Positions 34,736-43,330 of a stretch of DNA of 64,000 nt are shown in pieces; the first letter of the stretch is position 1, and every line of letters starts with the position of its first letter. Source of the DNA: Streptomyces brevispora (GTDB taxonomy: Bacteria > Actinomycetota > Actinomycetes > Streptomycetales > Streptomycetaceae); the NCBI RefSeq assembly GCF_007829885.1, contig NZ_VIWW01000001.1, positions 744,001-808,000 on the forward strand. The letters run 5' to 3'. A model generated the notes under the pieces. It was not told where the DNA came from. It did no database searches and worked only from the letters and a program-made list of their open reading frames with translations. Both the position numbers and the translations under genes were made by a program.

Positions 34736-35545
34736 ATGCCCGCTCCCCGCACCGTCCTGCTCACCGGCGCCGCCGGCGGCCTCGGCACGCTGATGCGCGG
34801 ACTGCTGCCCGCCCACGGCTACGAGCTCCGCCTCTTCGACCTGGTCCCCGTCGAGGGCGAACCGGACGCGATCACCGCCGACCTCGGGGACAAGGAGGCG
34901 CTGCGCGAGGCCGTGCGGGGCGTCGACGCGATCATCCACCTCGCGGGGATCTCGCTGGAAGCCTCGTTCGACAAGATTCTCCGGGCGAACATCGAGGGCA
35001 CCCACAACCTCTACGAGGCAGCGCTCGCGGAGGGCGTGCGCCGGATCGTCTTCGCCTCCTCCAACCACGCCGTCGGATTCACCCCCCGCCCGCTCCCCGG
35101 CGACCCGTTGATCCCGGTCGAGACCCCGCACCGCCCGGACAGCTTCTACGGCCTCTCCAAGTCCTTCGGCGAGGATCTCGCCCAGCTCTACTGGGACCGG
35201 CACGGCCTGGAGACGGTCTCCGTGCGCATCGGCTCCTGCTTCCCCGAGCCCACATCCGTACGGATGCTCTCGGTCTGGATGAGCCCCGCGGACGGCGCCC
35301 GGCTCTTCGACGCCGCGCTCAGCGCCGAGAACGTGGGGCACACCGTCATCCACGGCTCGTCGGACAACACCCGGCTGTGGTGGGACCTGACCTCGGCGCG
35401 CTCGCTCGGCTACGAGCCGAAGGACGACTCGGAGCCGTACGCGGCGAAGCTCATCGCCGAGCAGGGCGAACTCGACCCGGACAACCCGGACCACGCCCAC
35501 CTCGGCGGCCACTTCTGCACCAACCCGCCGATCTGGCCGCACTGA
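34736..35545 (+). CDS. udh: NAD-dependent epimerase/dehydratase family, probable uronate dehydrogenase
   Basis: This is a 269-residue short-chain dehydrogenase that fits uronate dehydrogenase (EC 1.1.1.203), which oxidises galacturonate or glucuronate to the aldarolactone. The Rossmann GAAGGLG is at residues 11-17, the AGISLEASFDKILRANIEGT segment and SSNHAVGF are typical of Udh, and the catalytic pair is Tyr138/Lys142 (YGLSK) with Ser109 nearby. ATG 34736 has GAGGAG upstream. It is divergent from kdgD, whose product follows two steps later in the same pathway. This supports galacturonate from pectin as the substrate. Confidence 0.88.
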   Translation: MPAPRTVLLTGAAGGLGTLMRGLLPAHGYELRLFDLVPVEGEPDAITADLGDKEALREAVRGVDAIIHLAGISLEASFDKILRANIEGTHNLYEAALAEGVRRIVFASSNHAVGFTPRPLPGDPLIPVETPHRPDSFYGLSKSFGEDLAQLYWDRHGLETVSVRIGSCFPEPTSVRMLSVWMSPADGARLFDAALSAENVGHTVIHGSSDNTRLWWDLTSARSLGYEPKDDSEPYAAKLIAEQGELDPDNPDHAHLGGHFCTNPPIWPH

Positions 35546-35598
35546 GCACGGCGAAATCCCCGCGCTCGCACCGTGCCGCGTCGGGCAGGATGCCGGGC

Positions 35599-35817
35599 AT
35601 GGCCAGACCTTCCGGATTCCGGTACGAGCGGCACGGCGACGACAGCGTCACCATCACCCACCACGGCCGCCCCGCGGGCACCCTGCGCGGCGGCCGGGCG
35701 GAGAAGTTCCTGGCGGAGGTGGGGGCGGGTGACGTCCAGCTGGTCATGGCCCGCTGGACCGGGGCGTACAAGCACGGCAACGAGCGCGCCGCCCGCAACC
35801 ACCCCAGAAACCGTTGA
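35599..35817 (+). CDS. small conserved hypothetical protein
   Basis: This 72-residue basic protein starts MARPSGFRYERHGDDSVTIT; an in-frame ATG at 35590 adds three residues. It contains HHGRPAGTLRGGRAEKFLAE and ends ARNHPRNR. G/C-biased third positions and AGGA upstream support coding. The family is unknown to me; the repeated Arg/Gly content could suit nucleic-acid binding. It lies 53 bases after the uronate dehydrogenase stop but may be independent. Confidence 0.65.
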   Translation: MARPSGFRYERHGDDSVTITHHGRPAGTLRGGRAEKFLAEVGAGDVQLVMARWTGAYKHGNERAARNHPRNR

Positions 35818-35918
35818 AATGAGCCGACATAACCGCTCAGATCCGCCACTGCCGCCGTACGGGCGAAGCTGCCCAAAGGTAAGGGAACGGCAAAGCCGGG
35901 TCATTCGTTACCCCGTGC

Positions 35919-37118
35919 ATGACCGCTATGACACCCGGCTCGAACATCCCTCTCTCCGCCCCCCGCGTGGCGGTGGACGTCGCCGCTCCGGTGCGGCTCG
36001 ACGTATCGGGCCTGCTGCTCACCGTCGACGGCAAGGTGCGCTCCGACGACGATTTCATCTTCTACAACCAGCCCACGGGCCCCGGTGTGACCTACCGCTC
36101 CGGCGGCGGCACCGCACCTGACGCGATCGTGGTGGACACCGCCGCGGTGCCGACCGGCATCGAGAAGATCGTCGTCACGGCGAGCCCGGACGGAGCGGGC
36201 CAGACCTTCCAGGGCGTCGAGCCCACCGCCACCCTGCGCAACGCGGACGACGGCAGTGTGCTCGCCACCTTCACCCCGCCCCGGCTCGGTACCGAGACCG
36301 CGCTCGTGGTCATGGAGATCTATCTGCGGGGCGGCGCCTGGAAGGCCCGCGCGGTGGGCCAGGGCTATGCCGACGGGCTGGCCGGCATCGCCACCGACTT
36401 CGGCGTCTCGGTCGAGAAGCCCGCCGCCGCTCCCGCCCCGGTGGCACCCCCGGTGCCCGCCGCCGCCCCGCGGATCTCCGCCGCCGCGCCGGCCACCCCG
36501 CCGGCCCCGCCCGCCGCGGCTCCGGTGCCCCCGGCTACCGGCCGGATCAACCTGGACAAGGGCCGGGTCAGCCTGCGGAAGAACCAGACGGTGTCGCTGG
36601 TCAAGGGCGGCCGGCCGCTGCTCTCCCAGGTCAAGATGGGCCTCGGCTGGGAGCCCGCGTTCCGGGGCAAGGACATCGACCTGGACGCGTCGGTGATCGC
36701 CTACGGCCCGAACCGCAACCATCTGGACAGCTGCTACTTCGGCAAGCTCTCCATCCTGAACGGCGCCATCAAGCACTCGGGCGACAACCTCACGGGCGAG
36801 GGCGTCGGGGACGACGAGGTGATCGTCGTCGATCTGGGCCGGATTCCGGCGGAGGCGACCGGTCTGGTCTTCACGGTCAACTCATTCACCGGCCAGAAGT
36901 TCACCGAGGTGGCCAAGGCCTACTGCCGGCTGATCGACGCGGCCACCGGCGACGAGCTGGTCCGCTTCGACCTGACGAGCGCCGAACCGCAGACCGGCGT
37001 GATCATGGCCAAGCTGATCAAGCAGTTCTCCGGCGAGTGGGAGATGACCGCGGTCGGCGACTTCGTGAAGTCACGCACCGTCCGGGGCATGGTCAAGCCC
37101 GCCGCCCAGTCACTCTAG
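35919..37118 (+). CDS. protein with two TerD domains
   Basis: This 399-residue cytosolic protein has two TerD (tellurium resistance/stress) domains joined by an Ala/Pro-rich linker (residues about 165-210). The first lies at 1-160 (KVRSDDDFIFYNQPTGPGVT is the conserved D-F-V-F-Y-N region), the second at about 205-399 (RVSLRKNQTVSLVKGGRPLL, VKMGLGWEPAFRGKDIDLDA). TerD domains bind Ca2+ through their Asp-rich loops and act in stress or chemical-sensing complexes; precise function here is unknown. A second start at ATG 35928 is possible. A strong terminator follows. Confidence 0.88.
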   Translation: MTAMTPGSNIPLSAPRVAVDVAAPVRLDVSGLLLTVDGKVRSDDDFIFYNQPTGPGVTYRSGGGTAPDAIVVDTAAVPTGIEKIVVTASPDGAGQTFQGVEPTATLRNADDGSVLATFTPPRLGTETALVVMEIYLRGGAWKARAVGQGYADGLAGIATDFGVSVEKPAAAPAPVAPPVPAAAPRISAAAPATPPAPPAAAPVPPATGRINLDKGRVSLRKNQTVSLVKGGRPLLSQVKMGLGWEPAFRGKDIDLDASVIAYGPNRNHLDSCYFGKLSILNGAIKHSGDNLTGEGVGDDEVIVVDLGRIPAEATGLVFTVNSFTGQKFTEVAKAYCRLIDAATGDELVRFDLTSAEPQTGVIMAKLIKQFSGEWEMTAVGDFVKSRTVRGMVKPAAQSL

Positions 37119-37163
37119 CCACAGGCGCGCCGGCCTCAGCTGGAGCGGCCACAGGCCCAACGG

Positions 37164-37201
37164 CTTCAGGGGCACCCGGCTGGTTGCGGGTGCCCCTGAA
37201 G
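37164..37201 (+). terminator. intrinsic terminator after the TerD gene
   Basis: CTTCAGGGGCACCCG (37164-37178) and CGGGTGCCCCTGAAG (37187-37201) form a perfect 15-bp stem with an 8-base loop, 45 bases past the stop at 37118. Confidence 0.9.
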
Positions 37202-37260
37202 GCCGTCTGCGAGAGGGATACGACGGATACGGCGGACGCGGCGCGTGCTCGTCGCTTCTC

Positions 37261-37491
37261 TCAGAGCTTGGTCAGCTTGGAGTACGGGCTCAGGATCCTC
37301 CCCTGTCGCCCCGAGAAGTCGATGAGCACTGCGTCGTTGTCGCCCTCGACAGCAAGGACTCGGCCGAGTCCGAACTGGTCGTGCGACACCCTGTCGCCCA
37401 CATCGAACAATTCGACCGGTGGGGCCGCCTGGGCCGGGCGGTTGAAGGGACTGGAAGGCAGGTGACGCCGGGATCCGGCTGACTGTTTCAT
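37261..37491 (-). CDS. small protein with a Tudor/PcrA-C-terminal-like domain
   Basis: This 76-residue protein starts MKQSAGSRRHLPSSPFNRPA; its last 45 residues (GDRVSHDQFGLGRVLAVEGD through GRILSPYSKLTKL) match the small beta-barrel found at the C-terminus of UvrD/PcrA helicases, which binds RNA polymerase or nucleic acids. AAGG lies 3-4 bases upstream of ATG 37491. Stand-alone copies are common in Streptomyces; the function is unknown. Confidence 0.8.
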   Translation of the reverse strand: MKQSAGSRRHLPSSPFNRPAQAAPPVELFDVGDRVSHDQFGLGRVLAVEGDNDAVLIDFSGRQGRILSPYSKLTKL

Positions 37492-37843
37492 TACCTTGAG
37501 TATGCGCCCTGGGAACGCCCGACGCCATGCCCGACCGCTCCTGGGGCCCCACTGATGCCGGATTCGTAATCAGCGATTCCGCCGCCGGCCGGCCTCCCGG
37601 CCCGCTTCCGGCAAGGGCACCGCCCCGAAGCACGGCGTCCGGAAGACCTCGAAGGTGTGGCGGTTATCGCTTTTCGAAGAGGCGTGCCCGCTGCGGTGCA
37701 CCGGCCCCGTACGAGGACCCGCACCGGACCCCGCCCCCTCGGAGTCCGGCTTCGCGGGCCCCGCACGGGCCGCCGCCGCGGACCCATGCCCCCCTTCCGG
37801 ATGGCACCGGCACAAAGGGGCGGCCCGGATCCGCGCGTAGGGG
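37492..37843. other. 352-bp intergenic region
   Basis: No gene, tRNA or strong terminator is seen. Several short open frames here lack the expected codon bias. The left part should hold the promoter of the small Tudor-like gene. Confidence 0.3.
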
Positions 37844-39331
37844 CTACTGCTCGCGTCGGGAGTGACGCTTCCACGGGCCGGTGATGGCCAGCATGATCCC
37901 CGGCGTCTGGATGTTGGCGTAGAGCGTCTTCCCGTCGGGCGAGAACGTGACTCCGGTGAACTCGCTGTACTCCGGCTTCTGCGCGGTTCCGGCGTTCAGC
38001 TCATTGCGCGCGATGGGGTAGGTGCGGCCGCTCTCGGTGGCCCCGAACAGGTGCTGGACGCCCTCGCCGTCCTCGGCGATCACCAGGCCGCCGTACGGCG
38101 AGACGGTGATGTTGTCCGGGCCGTCGAAGGCGCCGTCCTCGGAGGGGGCGGCGTTGATGCCGAGAAGCACCTTCAGCGTCAGTGTGCGGCGCTTCGGGTC
38201 GTAGAACCAGACCTGGCCGTCGTGCTGGACGGGGCTCTCGGCACGGGCGAACGAGGAGACGATGTAGGCGCCGCCGTCGCCCCACCACATGCCTTCGAGC
38301 TTGCGGGCCCGGGTGACTTCCTGGTCGCCGAACTGCTTGCGCACCGAGACGGTCCTGGCGTCACGGTCGGGGACGTCGACCCAGTCCACGCCGTAGACCG
38401 TGCCGATCTTCGTGGCGCGCGAGAGGTCGTCGACGAACTTGCCGCTCCGGTCGAAGCACTTGGTGGCCTGAAGGACACCGGCGTCCGCTGCGAGCGTGCG
38501 CAGCTTGCCGCGGCCGTGCTTGAAGCCGTGCGGCGGGACCCAGCGGTAGAGCAGTCCGTTGGGGCCGGACGCGTCCTCGGTGAGGTAGGCGTGGCCCTGC
38601 TTGGGGTCGATGACGACGGCCTCGTGCGCGTACCGGCCGAACGCCTTGATGGGTCGCGGGTCGCGGTTGGCGCGCCTGTCGGACGGGTCGACCTCGAAGA
38701 CGTAGCCGTGGTCCTTGAGCAGACCGTTCTTGCCGGCCCTGTCCTCGGTCTCCTCGCAGGTGAGCCAGGTGCCCCACGGGGTGGCGCCACCGGCGCAGTT
38801 GGTGGAGGTGCCGGCGATGCCGACCCATTCGGCGGTGCGGCCGTCGCGGCGGGTCTCCACGACGGTGCAGCCGCCGGCCGCGACCGCGTCGTAGACGAGG
38901 CCGTCGGTGAGCGGGACCGGGTGCTCCCAGTCGGGGCGGGTGCCGGCCAGCTCGTGGTTGTTCACCAGCAGGGTGACGCCGCGAGCGCCCTCGAAGGCGG
39001 CCGTGCCGTCATGGTTGGAGGGGGTGAACTCGCCGCTCTCCAGCTTGGTGACACCGCTGTGGGTGATGATCTTGTACGAGAATCCGGCGGGCAGCGCGAC
39101 TATGCCCTTCGGGTCGGGGAGCAGCGCCCCGTAGCCGGGCTCGTGGCTGTGTCCGTGACCGTCGTGGCCGTTGCCGTGGTCGTCGTGGCCGTGGTCGTCG
39201 TGGCCGTGCTTCGAGTCCCCGGCGGCGAGGGCGCCGGGCGCGGTGGCCAGCGCGGCGACGGTTCCGGTGAGGGCGATGCCGGCACCGGTGAGGGCGGACT
39301 GTCTGGTGAATTCCCTGCGCGTGAAGGCCAT
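37844..39331 (-). CDS. PhoX-type alkaline phosphatase (DUF839), Tat-exported
   Basis: This 495-residue protein starts MAFTRREFTRQSALTGAGIA, with a twin-arginine signal (TRREF) and cleavage near PGALAA, so it is exported folded. The mature N-terminus has a His/Asp-rich stretch (about residues 41-62, HGHDDHGHDDHGNGHDGHGH), likely metal-binding. The DUF839 beta-propeller then runs through GGATPWGTWLTCEETED (the Cys/Glu/Thr active-site segment), AHEAVVIDPKQGHAYLTEDA and DGPDNITVSPYGGLVIAEDG. Family members are Ca2+/Fe3+ phosphatases scavenging phosphate. ATG 39331 has AGGAG upstream. Confidence 0.9.
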   Translation of the reverse strand: MAFTRREFTRQSALTGAGIALTGTVAALATAPGALAAGDSKHGHDDHGHDDHGNGHDGHGHSHEPGYGALLPDPKGIVALPAGFSYKIITHSGVTKLESGEFTPSNHDGTAAFEGARGVTLLVNNHELAGTRPDWEHPVPLTDGLVYDAVAAGGCTVVETRRDGRTAEWVGIAGTSTNCAGGATPWGTWLTCEETEDRAGKNGLLKDHGYVFEVDPSDRRANRDPRPIKAFGRYAHEAVVIDPKQGHAYLTEDASGPNGLLYRWVPPHGFKHGRGKLRTLAADAGVLQATKCFDRSGKFVDDLSRATKIGTVYGVDWVDVPDRDARTVSVRKQFGDQEVTRARKLEGMWWGDGGAYIVSSFARAESPVQHDGQVWFYDPKRRTLTLKVLLGINAAPSEDGAFDGPDNITVSPYGGLVIAEDGEGVQHLFGATESGRTYPIARNELNAGTAQKPEYSEFTGVTFSPDGKTLYANIQTPGIMLAITGPWKRHSRREQ

Positions 39332-39417
39332 CACGTACTCCTGGTGCAGCTGGGGCGGTTGTTGGCGGGATCACCGTCCCGCGCCGTCGCCAACACCGGT
39401 TGAACTGAGGACGACTT

Positions 39418-39439
39418 CCAGGGAATGCGTTCCGTGAAC
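39418..39439 (-). promoter_or_regulatory. possible PHO box (PhoP-binding repeat)
   Basis: On the minus strand two adjacent 11-base units read GTTCACGGAAC and GCATTCCCTGG, about 88 bases before the PhoX start. Streptomyces PhoP binds tandem 11-base units of the type GTTCACC; the first unit is a fair match, the second weak. Position and gene function fit, sequence match is partial. Confidence 0.3.
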
Positions 39440-39504
39440 TTCCCCGGTGGCGGGGCAGCCCGGCCCCGCCACCCCACCGCCACCGTCACTCCACCGCCAC
39501 CGGT

Positions 39505-39614
39505 CCCAGCTGCCCGAGCCGCCTCGGCCACCCAAGCCGCCCCAGCTGCGCAAGCCCGCCCCAACTGCGCAAGCCCGTCCCAGCTGCCCAAGCCGCCTCA
39601 GCTGTCCGAGCCGC
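39505..39614. repeat. 18-19-bp tandem repeats covering a gene's stop codon
   Basis: Units of the form CCCAGCTGCGCAAGCCCGC recur at 39541, 39560, 39579 and 39597, with two degenerate units before (39505-39540). The last unit covers the final codons and TGA (39598-39600) of the minus-strand hypothetical gene. It is a minisatellite; it could form a run of small hairpins through the CAGCTG cores. Confidence 0.8.
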
Positions 39615-41112
39615 TCCGGGACCGGGCCTTGAAGGCGGCCTTGCGGGCGTCCTTCGCGAGCTTCTTGTCCCCGTGCAGCCGGCCCATCGCCTCAAGGACG
39701 TCCGCCGTCGCCGGGTGGTTCACCCGCCACACCTCGTCGAAGAAACCGCTGTGCTGGCCGGACAGCCCCTCGACCAGGCCCTGGAGCTCGTCCAGATCGC
39801 CGTCCGCCTCCAGCTGCGCCGCGATCGTGTCGACGGCGAGCCAGAAGATCATCGACTCCGGCGGCGCGGGCACGTCGGCGGCGCCCAGCTCCGCGAGCCA
39901 GACCCGGGCGAGACCGCCCAGCTCCGCGTCGTCGAGCACGGCGCGCACGGCGGGCTCGGCCTCCGCACCGACCAGGGCGAGCGCCTGCTGGCAGTGCAGC
40001 CGGCGCAGCGGCGCCTGCGGGTCCTCGCCGCGCGCGGCGTCCAGGAGCTCACCGGCCGCCCCGCCGACGCCGCGCCGGGCGAGCCACAGCCCGACCTCAC
40101 TGCGGGCCGCCTCCTCGGGGTAGTACGCGATGCCGCCGAGGAGCACATCGGCGCCCTTGTCCGCGAGGTCCCCGATCGCCGGGGCGTCCACTCCCGCGTC
40201 CAGCATCCTGGCCCGGATGCCGTAGAGGCCGAGCGGGGTCAGCTTCACCATTCCGTACCGGGTGACGTCCTCGTCGTCGGCGGGCGGGGTGGCGTTCTCG
40301 CCCTCCTCGGCCAGCAGCGCCTCGTCCACCGGCTGGTACTCGACGATGCCGATGGGCTCCAGGACCCGGAACTGGTCGTCGAGGCGCATCATCGCCTCCG
40401 ACACCTGCTCCAGGATGTCGTCGGTGGGCTCACCCATGTCGTCGGGCACGATCATCGACGCGGCGAGGGCGGGCAACGGTACGGGCGCGTCGCCCACGTC
40501 GCCGTCGCTGACGGTGAGCAGGTAGAGGTTGCCGAGCACCCCGTCGAGGAATTCGGCCTCGGCCTCCGGGTCCCAGTCCAGGGCGTCGAAATCGATCGAA
40601 CCGTCCTCGCCGACGAGATCGGCGAAGTCGTCGAAGAAGGGGGCGGTGGCATCGGCGTGGGCGGCCTCCAGGCCGTCGAGCCAGATCGCCAGGACGTCCT
40701 GCGGTGATCCACCGGTCAGCAGCGCCAGGTTCTCGCCCGCGGTGACGGTGCCCTCCGGCTCCTCGCCGAAGCCGTCCTCCGGCTCTTCACCGGTGACGTC
40801 CCGCGTCCCCGGCTCCGCCTCCTCGTCCACCGACGGGTCCTCGACCTCGACGAGCCCGGTGTCGACCGCGAGCCGCCAGGCCTCGCTGGCCTCCGCCGCA
40901 CCGTCCTCGTCCGCGGTGAGGCCGAGGTGCTCGGCCGCCGCGGGCAGCTGCGCGTCGACGAGTTCGCCGCCGGCGCCCACCCTGGTGCCGGGCCCGGCCC
41001 AGCGGGCGAGCCGGACGGCACGGGCGAGCAGCGGCGCGGCAAGCGCGTCCCGTGCCAGCTCGGCCTCGGTGTGCAGCCGTACCGGCGGCAGGGTGGGGCG
41101 CTCTGCGGACAT
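39598..41112 (-). CDS. large acidic conserved hypothetical protein
   Basis: This 504-residue cytosolic protein starts MSAERPTLPPVRLHTEAELA, GGAG 11 bases upstream. It is rich in Ala, Asp, Glu and Leu, with a very acidic middle (VEVEDPSVDEEAEPGTRDVT) and a helical C-terminal half resembling HEAT-like repeats (EEAARSEVGLWLARRGVGGA, LRRLHCQQALALVGAEAEPA). No catalytic motif or membrane segment is apparent. It appears to be monocistronic; I do not recognise the family. The last bases lie inside a tandem repeat. Confidence 0.75.
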   Translation of the reverse strand: MSAERPTLPPVRLHTEAELARDALAAPLLARAVRLARWAGPGTRVGAGGELVDAQLPAAAEHLGLTADEDGAAEASEAWRLAVDTGLVEVEDPSVDEEAEPGTRDVTGEEPEDGFGEEPEGTVTAGENLALLTGGSPQDVLAIWLDGLEAAHADATAPFFDDFADLVGEDGSIDFDALDWDPEAEAEFLDGVLGNLYLLTVSDGDVGDAPVPLPALAASMIVPDDMGEPTDDILEQVSEAMMRLDDQFRVLEPIGIVEYQPVDEALLAEEGENATPPADDEDVTRYGMVKLTPLGLYGIRARMLDAGVDAPAIGDLADKGADVLLGGIAYYPEEAARSEVGLWLARRGVGGAAGELLDAARGEDPQAPLRRLHCQQALALVGAEAEPAVRAVLDDAELGGLARVWLAELGAADVPAPPESMIFWLAVDTIAAQLEADGDLDELQGLVEGLSGQHSGFFDEVWRVNHPATADVLEAMGRLHGDKKLAKDARKAAFKARSRSGSDS

Positions 41113-41289
41113 CAGGGGGTCTCCTCGGAATGTACGGGGCGTACGTGTCGCCGGGGCCGTGGCTCCGGGCGCGTACGGGGACAGGCGGCCCAAGCGTAGA
41201 CGCATTTCCGCCCACGCCGCCCGGTACCCGGGCGGGACGGCCGTCGTCCGCCCGCGAAGCCCCGGCAACGGTCCGACGCGCATGCGCGA

Positions 41290-42006
41290 TTACCGCCCCT
41301 GAACCCCCGGTCGCAGACTGAGCGCGGGGGTGTAGCGGTGCACACCGCCGCCGGTCGTTCCGGGATGGTTCTGTACCCGCTCCCACTGCGGTGTCCACGA
41401 CCCGACCCCGTTCCCGTGACCGGCGAGCGCGTCGGCATGGGCCTGTGCGCTCACCCATTGCGCGTAATTGAGTACCCGGGTTCCGTCGGTGCTCACGTGG
41501 AAGTGCCCGCCGATGCCGCCCGGCGCGGGTGCCGGGTCCGTCCCGAGTGCCTCGAACACGGCGTCCACCCAGTCACGTTGACGGGCCCTGTCCGCCCCCT
41601 CGAACTCGACATCGACGATCACGACGCACCCCGGCTCCCGCGCGTCCGGCCCGCCGAGCGACGCGGAGCGGTAGAGCTCGTACGTATGCGGCCCGAGCCG
41701 CTCGATCCCCGGCACGGCCGCGTCGACACCGTCGTTGCGCGCGTCCCGGCCGCCGCGGGCGTACGCCCGGTAGCTCTCCTGGTCCTTCCACCGCGCGTAG
41801 GGGAAGAACGTCTTCCCGTCCTCCGCCTCGTGGACGGTGTACGAGAGCGGGCCCGGCTGCGGCCACTCCCGGCCGGCCCACGCGTCCGGGATGGCCCCGA
41901 CGGTCCGCCGCTGCCGCTCCGGCGTGCCGACGTCCCAGGTGCCGGTCTTGACGATCCCCGCGTCCGCTCGGGTGAAATCGGGCCGGGACACGAATTCCAC
42001 GCTCAT
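41290..42006 (-). CDS. antibiotic biosynthesis monooxygenase-type protein
   Basis: This 238-residue protein seems to hold two ABM-like ferredoxin-fold (dimeric alpha-beta barrel) units. The first covers residues 1-115 (GIVKTGTWDVGTPERQRRTV, FFPYARWKDQESYRAYARGG), the second 130-230 (CVVIVDVEFEGADRARQRDW, RVLNYAQWVSAQAHADALAG); YAxW is repeated in both, as expected. ATG 42006 has GGGGAGC upstream. Such proteins are cofactor-independent monooxygenases or heme-degrading enzymes; the substrate is unknown. Confidence 0.8.
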   Translation of the reverse strand: MSVEFVSRPDFTRADAGIVKTGTWDVGTPERQRRTVGAIPDAWAGREWPQPGPLSYTVHEAEDGKTFFPYARWKDQESYRAYARGGRDARNDGVDAAVPGIERLGPHTYELYRSASLGGPDAREPGCVVIVDVEFEGADRARQRDWVDAVFEALGTDPAPAPGGIGGHFHVSTDGTRVLNYAQWVSAQAHADALAGHGNGVGSWTPQWERVQNHPGTTGGGVHRYTPALSLRPGVQGR

Positions 42007-42153
42007 GGCTGCTCCCCTCACCGGCGCCCCGCTTGCGGTGCGCCCGTGACAGCCACCCTGTTACGTCAAGCGCGCTTGAGGTCAACTACGGCCCGCCCTG
42101 TCGTCGTTAGGCTGACGAATCGGACAACGATCGGCCGACGAACGGAGTACCGC

Positions 42154-43272
42154 ATGTCCCTGCGGGTCGAGGGCATCACGCGCGAACAGCACCTGGCGTT
42201 TGTCGCCGGCCGGGGTTCCGCGAGCCATATGCAGGTCCCGTCGTGGGGCGAGGTGAAGCCCGACTGGCGTGCGGAGAGCATCGGCTGGTTCGAGGCCGGG
42301 AAGGTCGTCGGCGCCGCACTGGTCCTGTACCGGCCGATCCCCCGGGTGAAGCGGTATCTGGCGTATCTGCCGGAGGGCCCGGTCATCCCCTGGCACGAGG
42401 GCGATCTGCGGCCCTGGCTGGATCCACTGGTGGCCCATGTCAAGGCGCGGGGCGCGTTCACGGTACGGATGGGCCCGCCGGTGATCGCCCGCCGCTGGGA
42501 GGCGCAGACCGTCAAGGACGCCATCCCCGATCCGGCCGCACGCCGGCTGCGGGACGTCGAGCCGGACGTGAGCGAGCCGGGGGCCGCAGAGCTGGTGGCC
42601 CAGCTGCGCCGGCTGGGCTGGCAGCAGGGCGAGGACGGCGGCACGGACGGCTTCAGCGCCGGACAGCCCCGGTACGTCTTCCAGGTGCCGTTCGCCGGGC
42701 GGTCGCTGGAGGAGATCCGCGGCGGGCTGAACCAGCAGTGGCGGCGCAACATCAAGAAGGCGGAGAAGGCGGGCGTCAAGGTGGTCGAGGGCGGCCACGA
42801 CGATCTCCCGGCGTTCTACGAGCTGTACCGCGAGACGGCCGAGCGGGACCGCTTCATCCCCCGTCCGCTCGTCTACTTCCAGCGCATGTGGACGGCGCTG
42901 CGCGCGGAGGATCCCGAACGGATGCGGCTCTATCTCGCCCACCACGACGGGGAGGTCCTCTCCGCGGCGACGATGCTGACGGTCGGCACCCATGTCTGGT
43001 ACTCGTACGGGGCCTCCACGAGCCGCAGGCGTGAGGTACAGCCCAACAACGCGATCCAGTGGCGGATGATGAGCGACGCGCACGAACGGGGCGCGGCCGT
43101 CTACGACCTGCGCGGCATCACCGACACCCTCGACGAGAGCAACCATCTGATCGGCCTGCTGCGTTTCAAGGCGGGCACCGGCGGCCGGGCCGCCGAGTAC
43201 ATCGGCGAGTGGGACTACCCGGTCAACAAGCTGCTGCACAAGGCCTTCGGCCTGTACATGTCCCGCCGCTGA
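42154..43272 (+). CDS. FemX-type peptidoglycan interpeptide bridge aminoacyltransferase
   Basis: This 372-residue FemA/FemB/FemX family enzyme attaches an amino acid from tRNA to the peptidoglycan stem peptide; streptomycetes add a single glycine to LL-diaminopimelate. Two GNAT-like domains are present: residues 1-150 (FVAGRGSASHMQVPSWGEVK, RYLAYLPEGPVIPW) and 180-372 (LNQQWRRNIKKAEKAGVKVV, YSYGASTSRRREVQPNNAIQ, GLLRFKAGTGGRAAEYIGEW). ATG 42154 has GGAG 9 bases upstream. It stands alone and is followed by a convergent lipoprotein gene. Confidence 0.9.
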   Translation: MSLRVEGITREQHLAFVAGRGSASHMQVPSWGEVKPDWRAESIGWFEAGKVVGAALVLYRPIPRVKRYLAYLPEGPVIPWHEGDLRPWLDPLVAHVKARGAFTVRMGPPVIARRWEAQTVKDAIPDPAARRLRDVEPDVSEPGAAELVAQLRRLGWQQGEDGGTDGFSAGQPRYVFQVPFAGRSLEEIRGGLNQQWRRNIKKAEKAGVKVVEGGHDDLPAFYELYRETAERDRFIPRPLVYFQRMWTALRAEDPERMRLYLAHHDGEVLSAATMLTVGTHVWYSYGASTSRRREVQPNNAIQWRMMSDAHERGAAVYDLRGITDTLDESNHLIGLLRFKAGTGGRAAEYIGEWDYPVNKLLHKAFGLYMSRR

Positions 43273-43330
43273 CGTCCCGCCGGGCGGGCGGACTGCCTGA
43301 CTGGCGGGCTGCCTGACCGGCGGCCCCGCG

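Noticed and set aside
37492..37843. tRNA or small RNA in the intergenic region
   Set aside because: No cloverleaf with acceptor pairing and T-loop could be assembled by eye.
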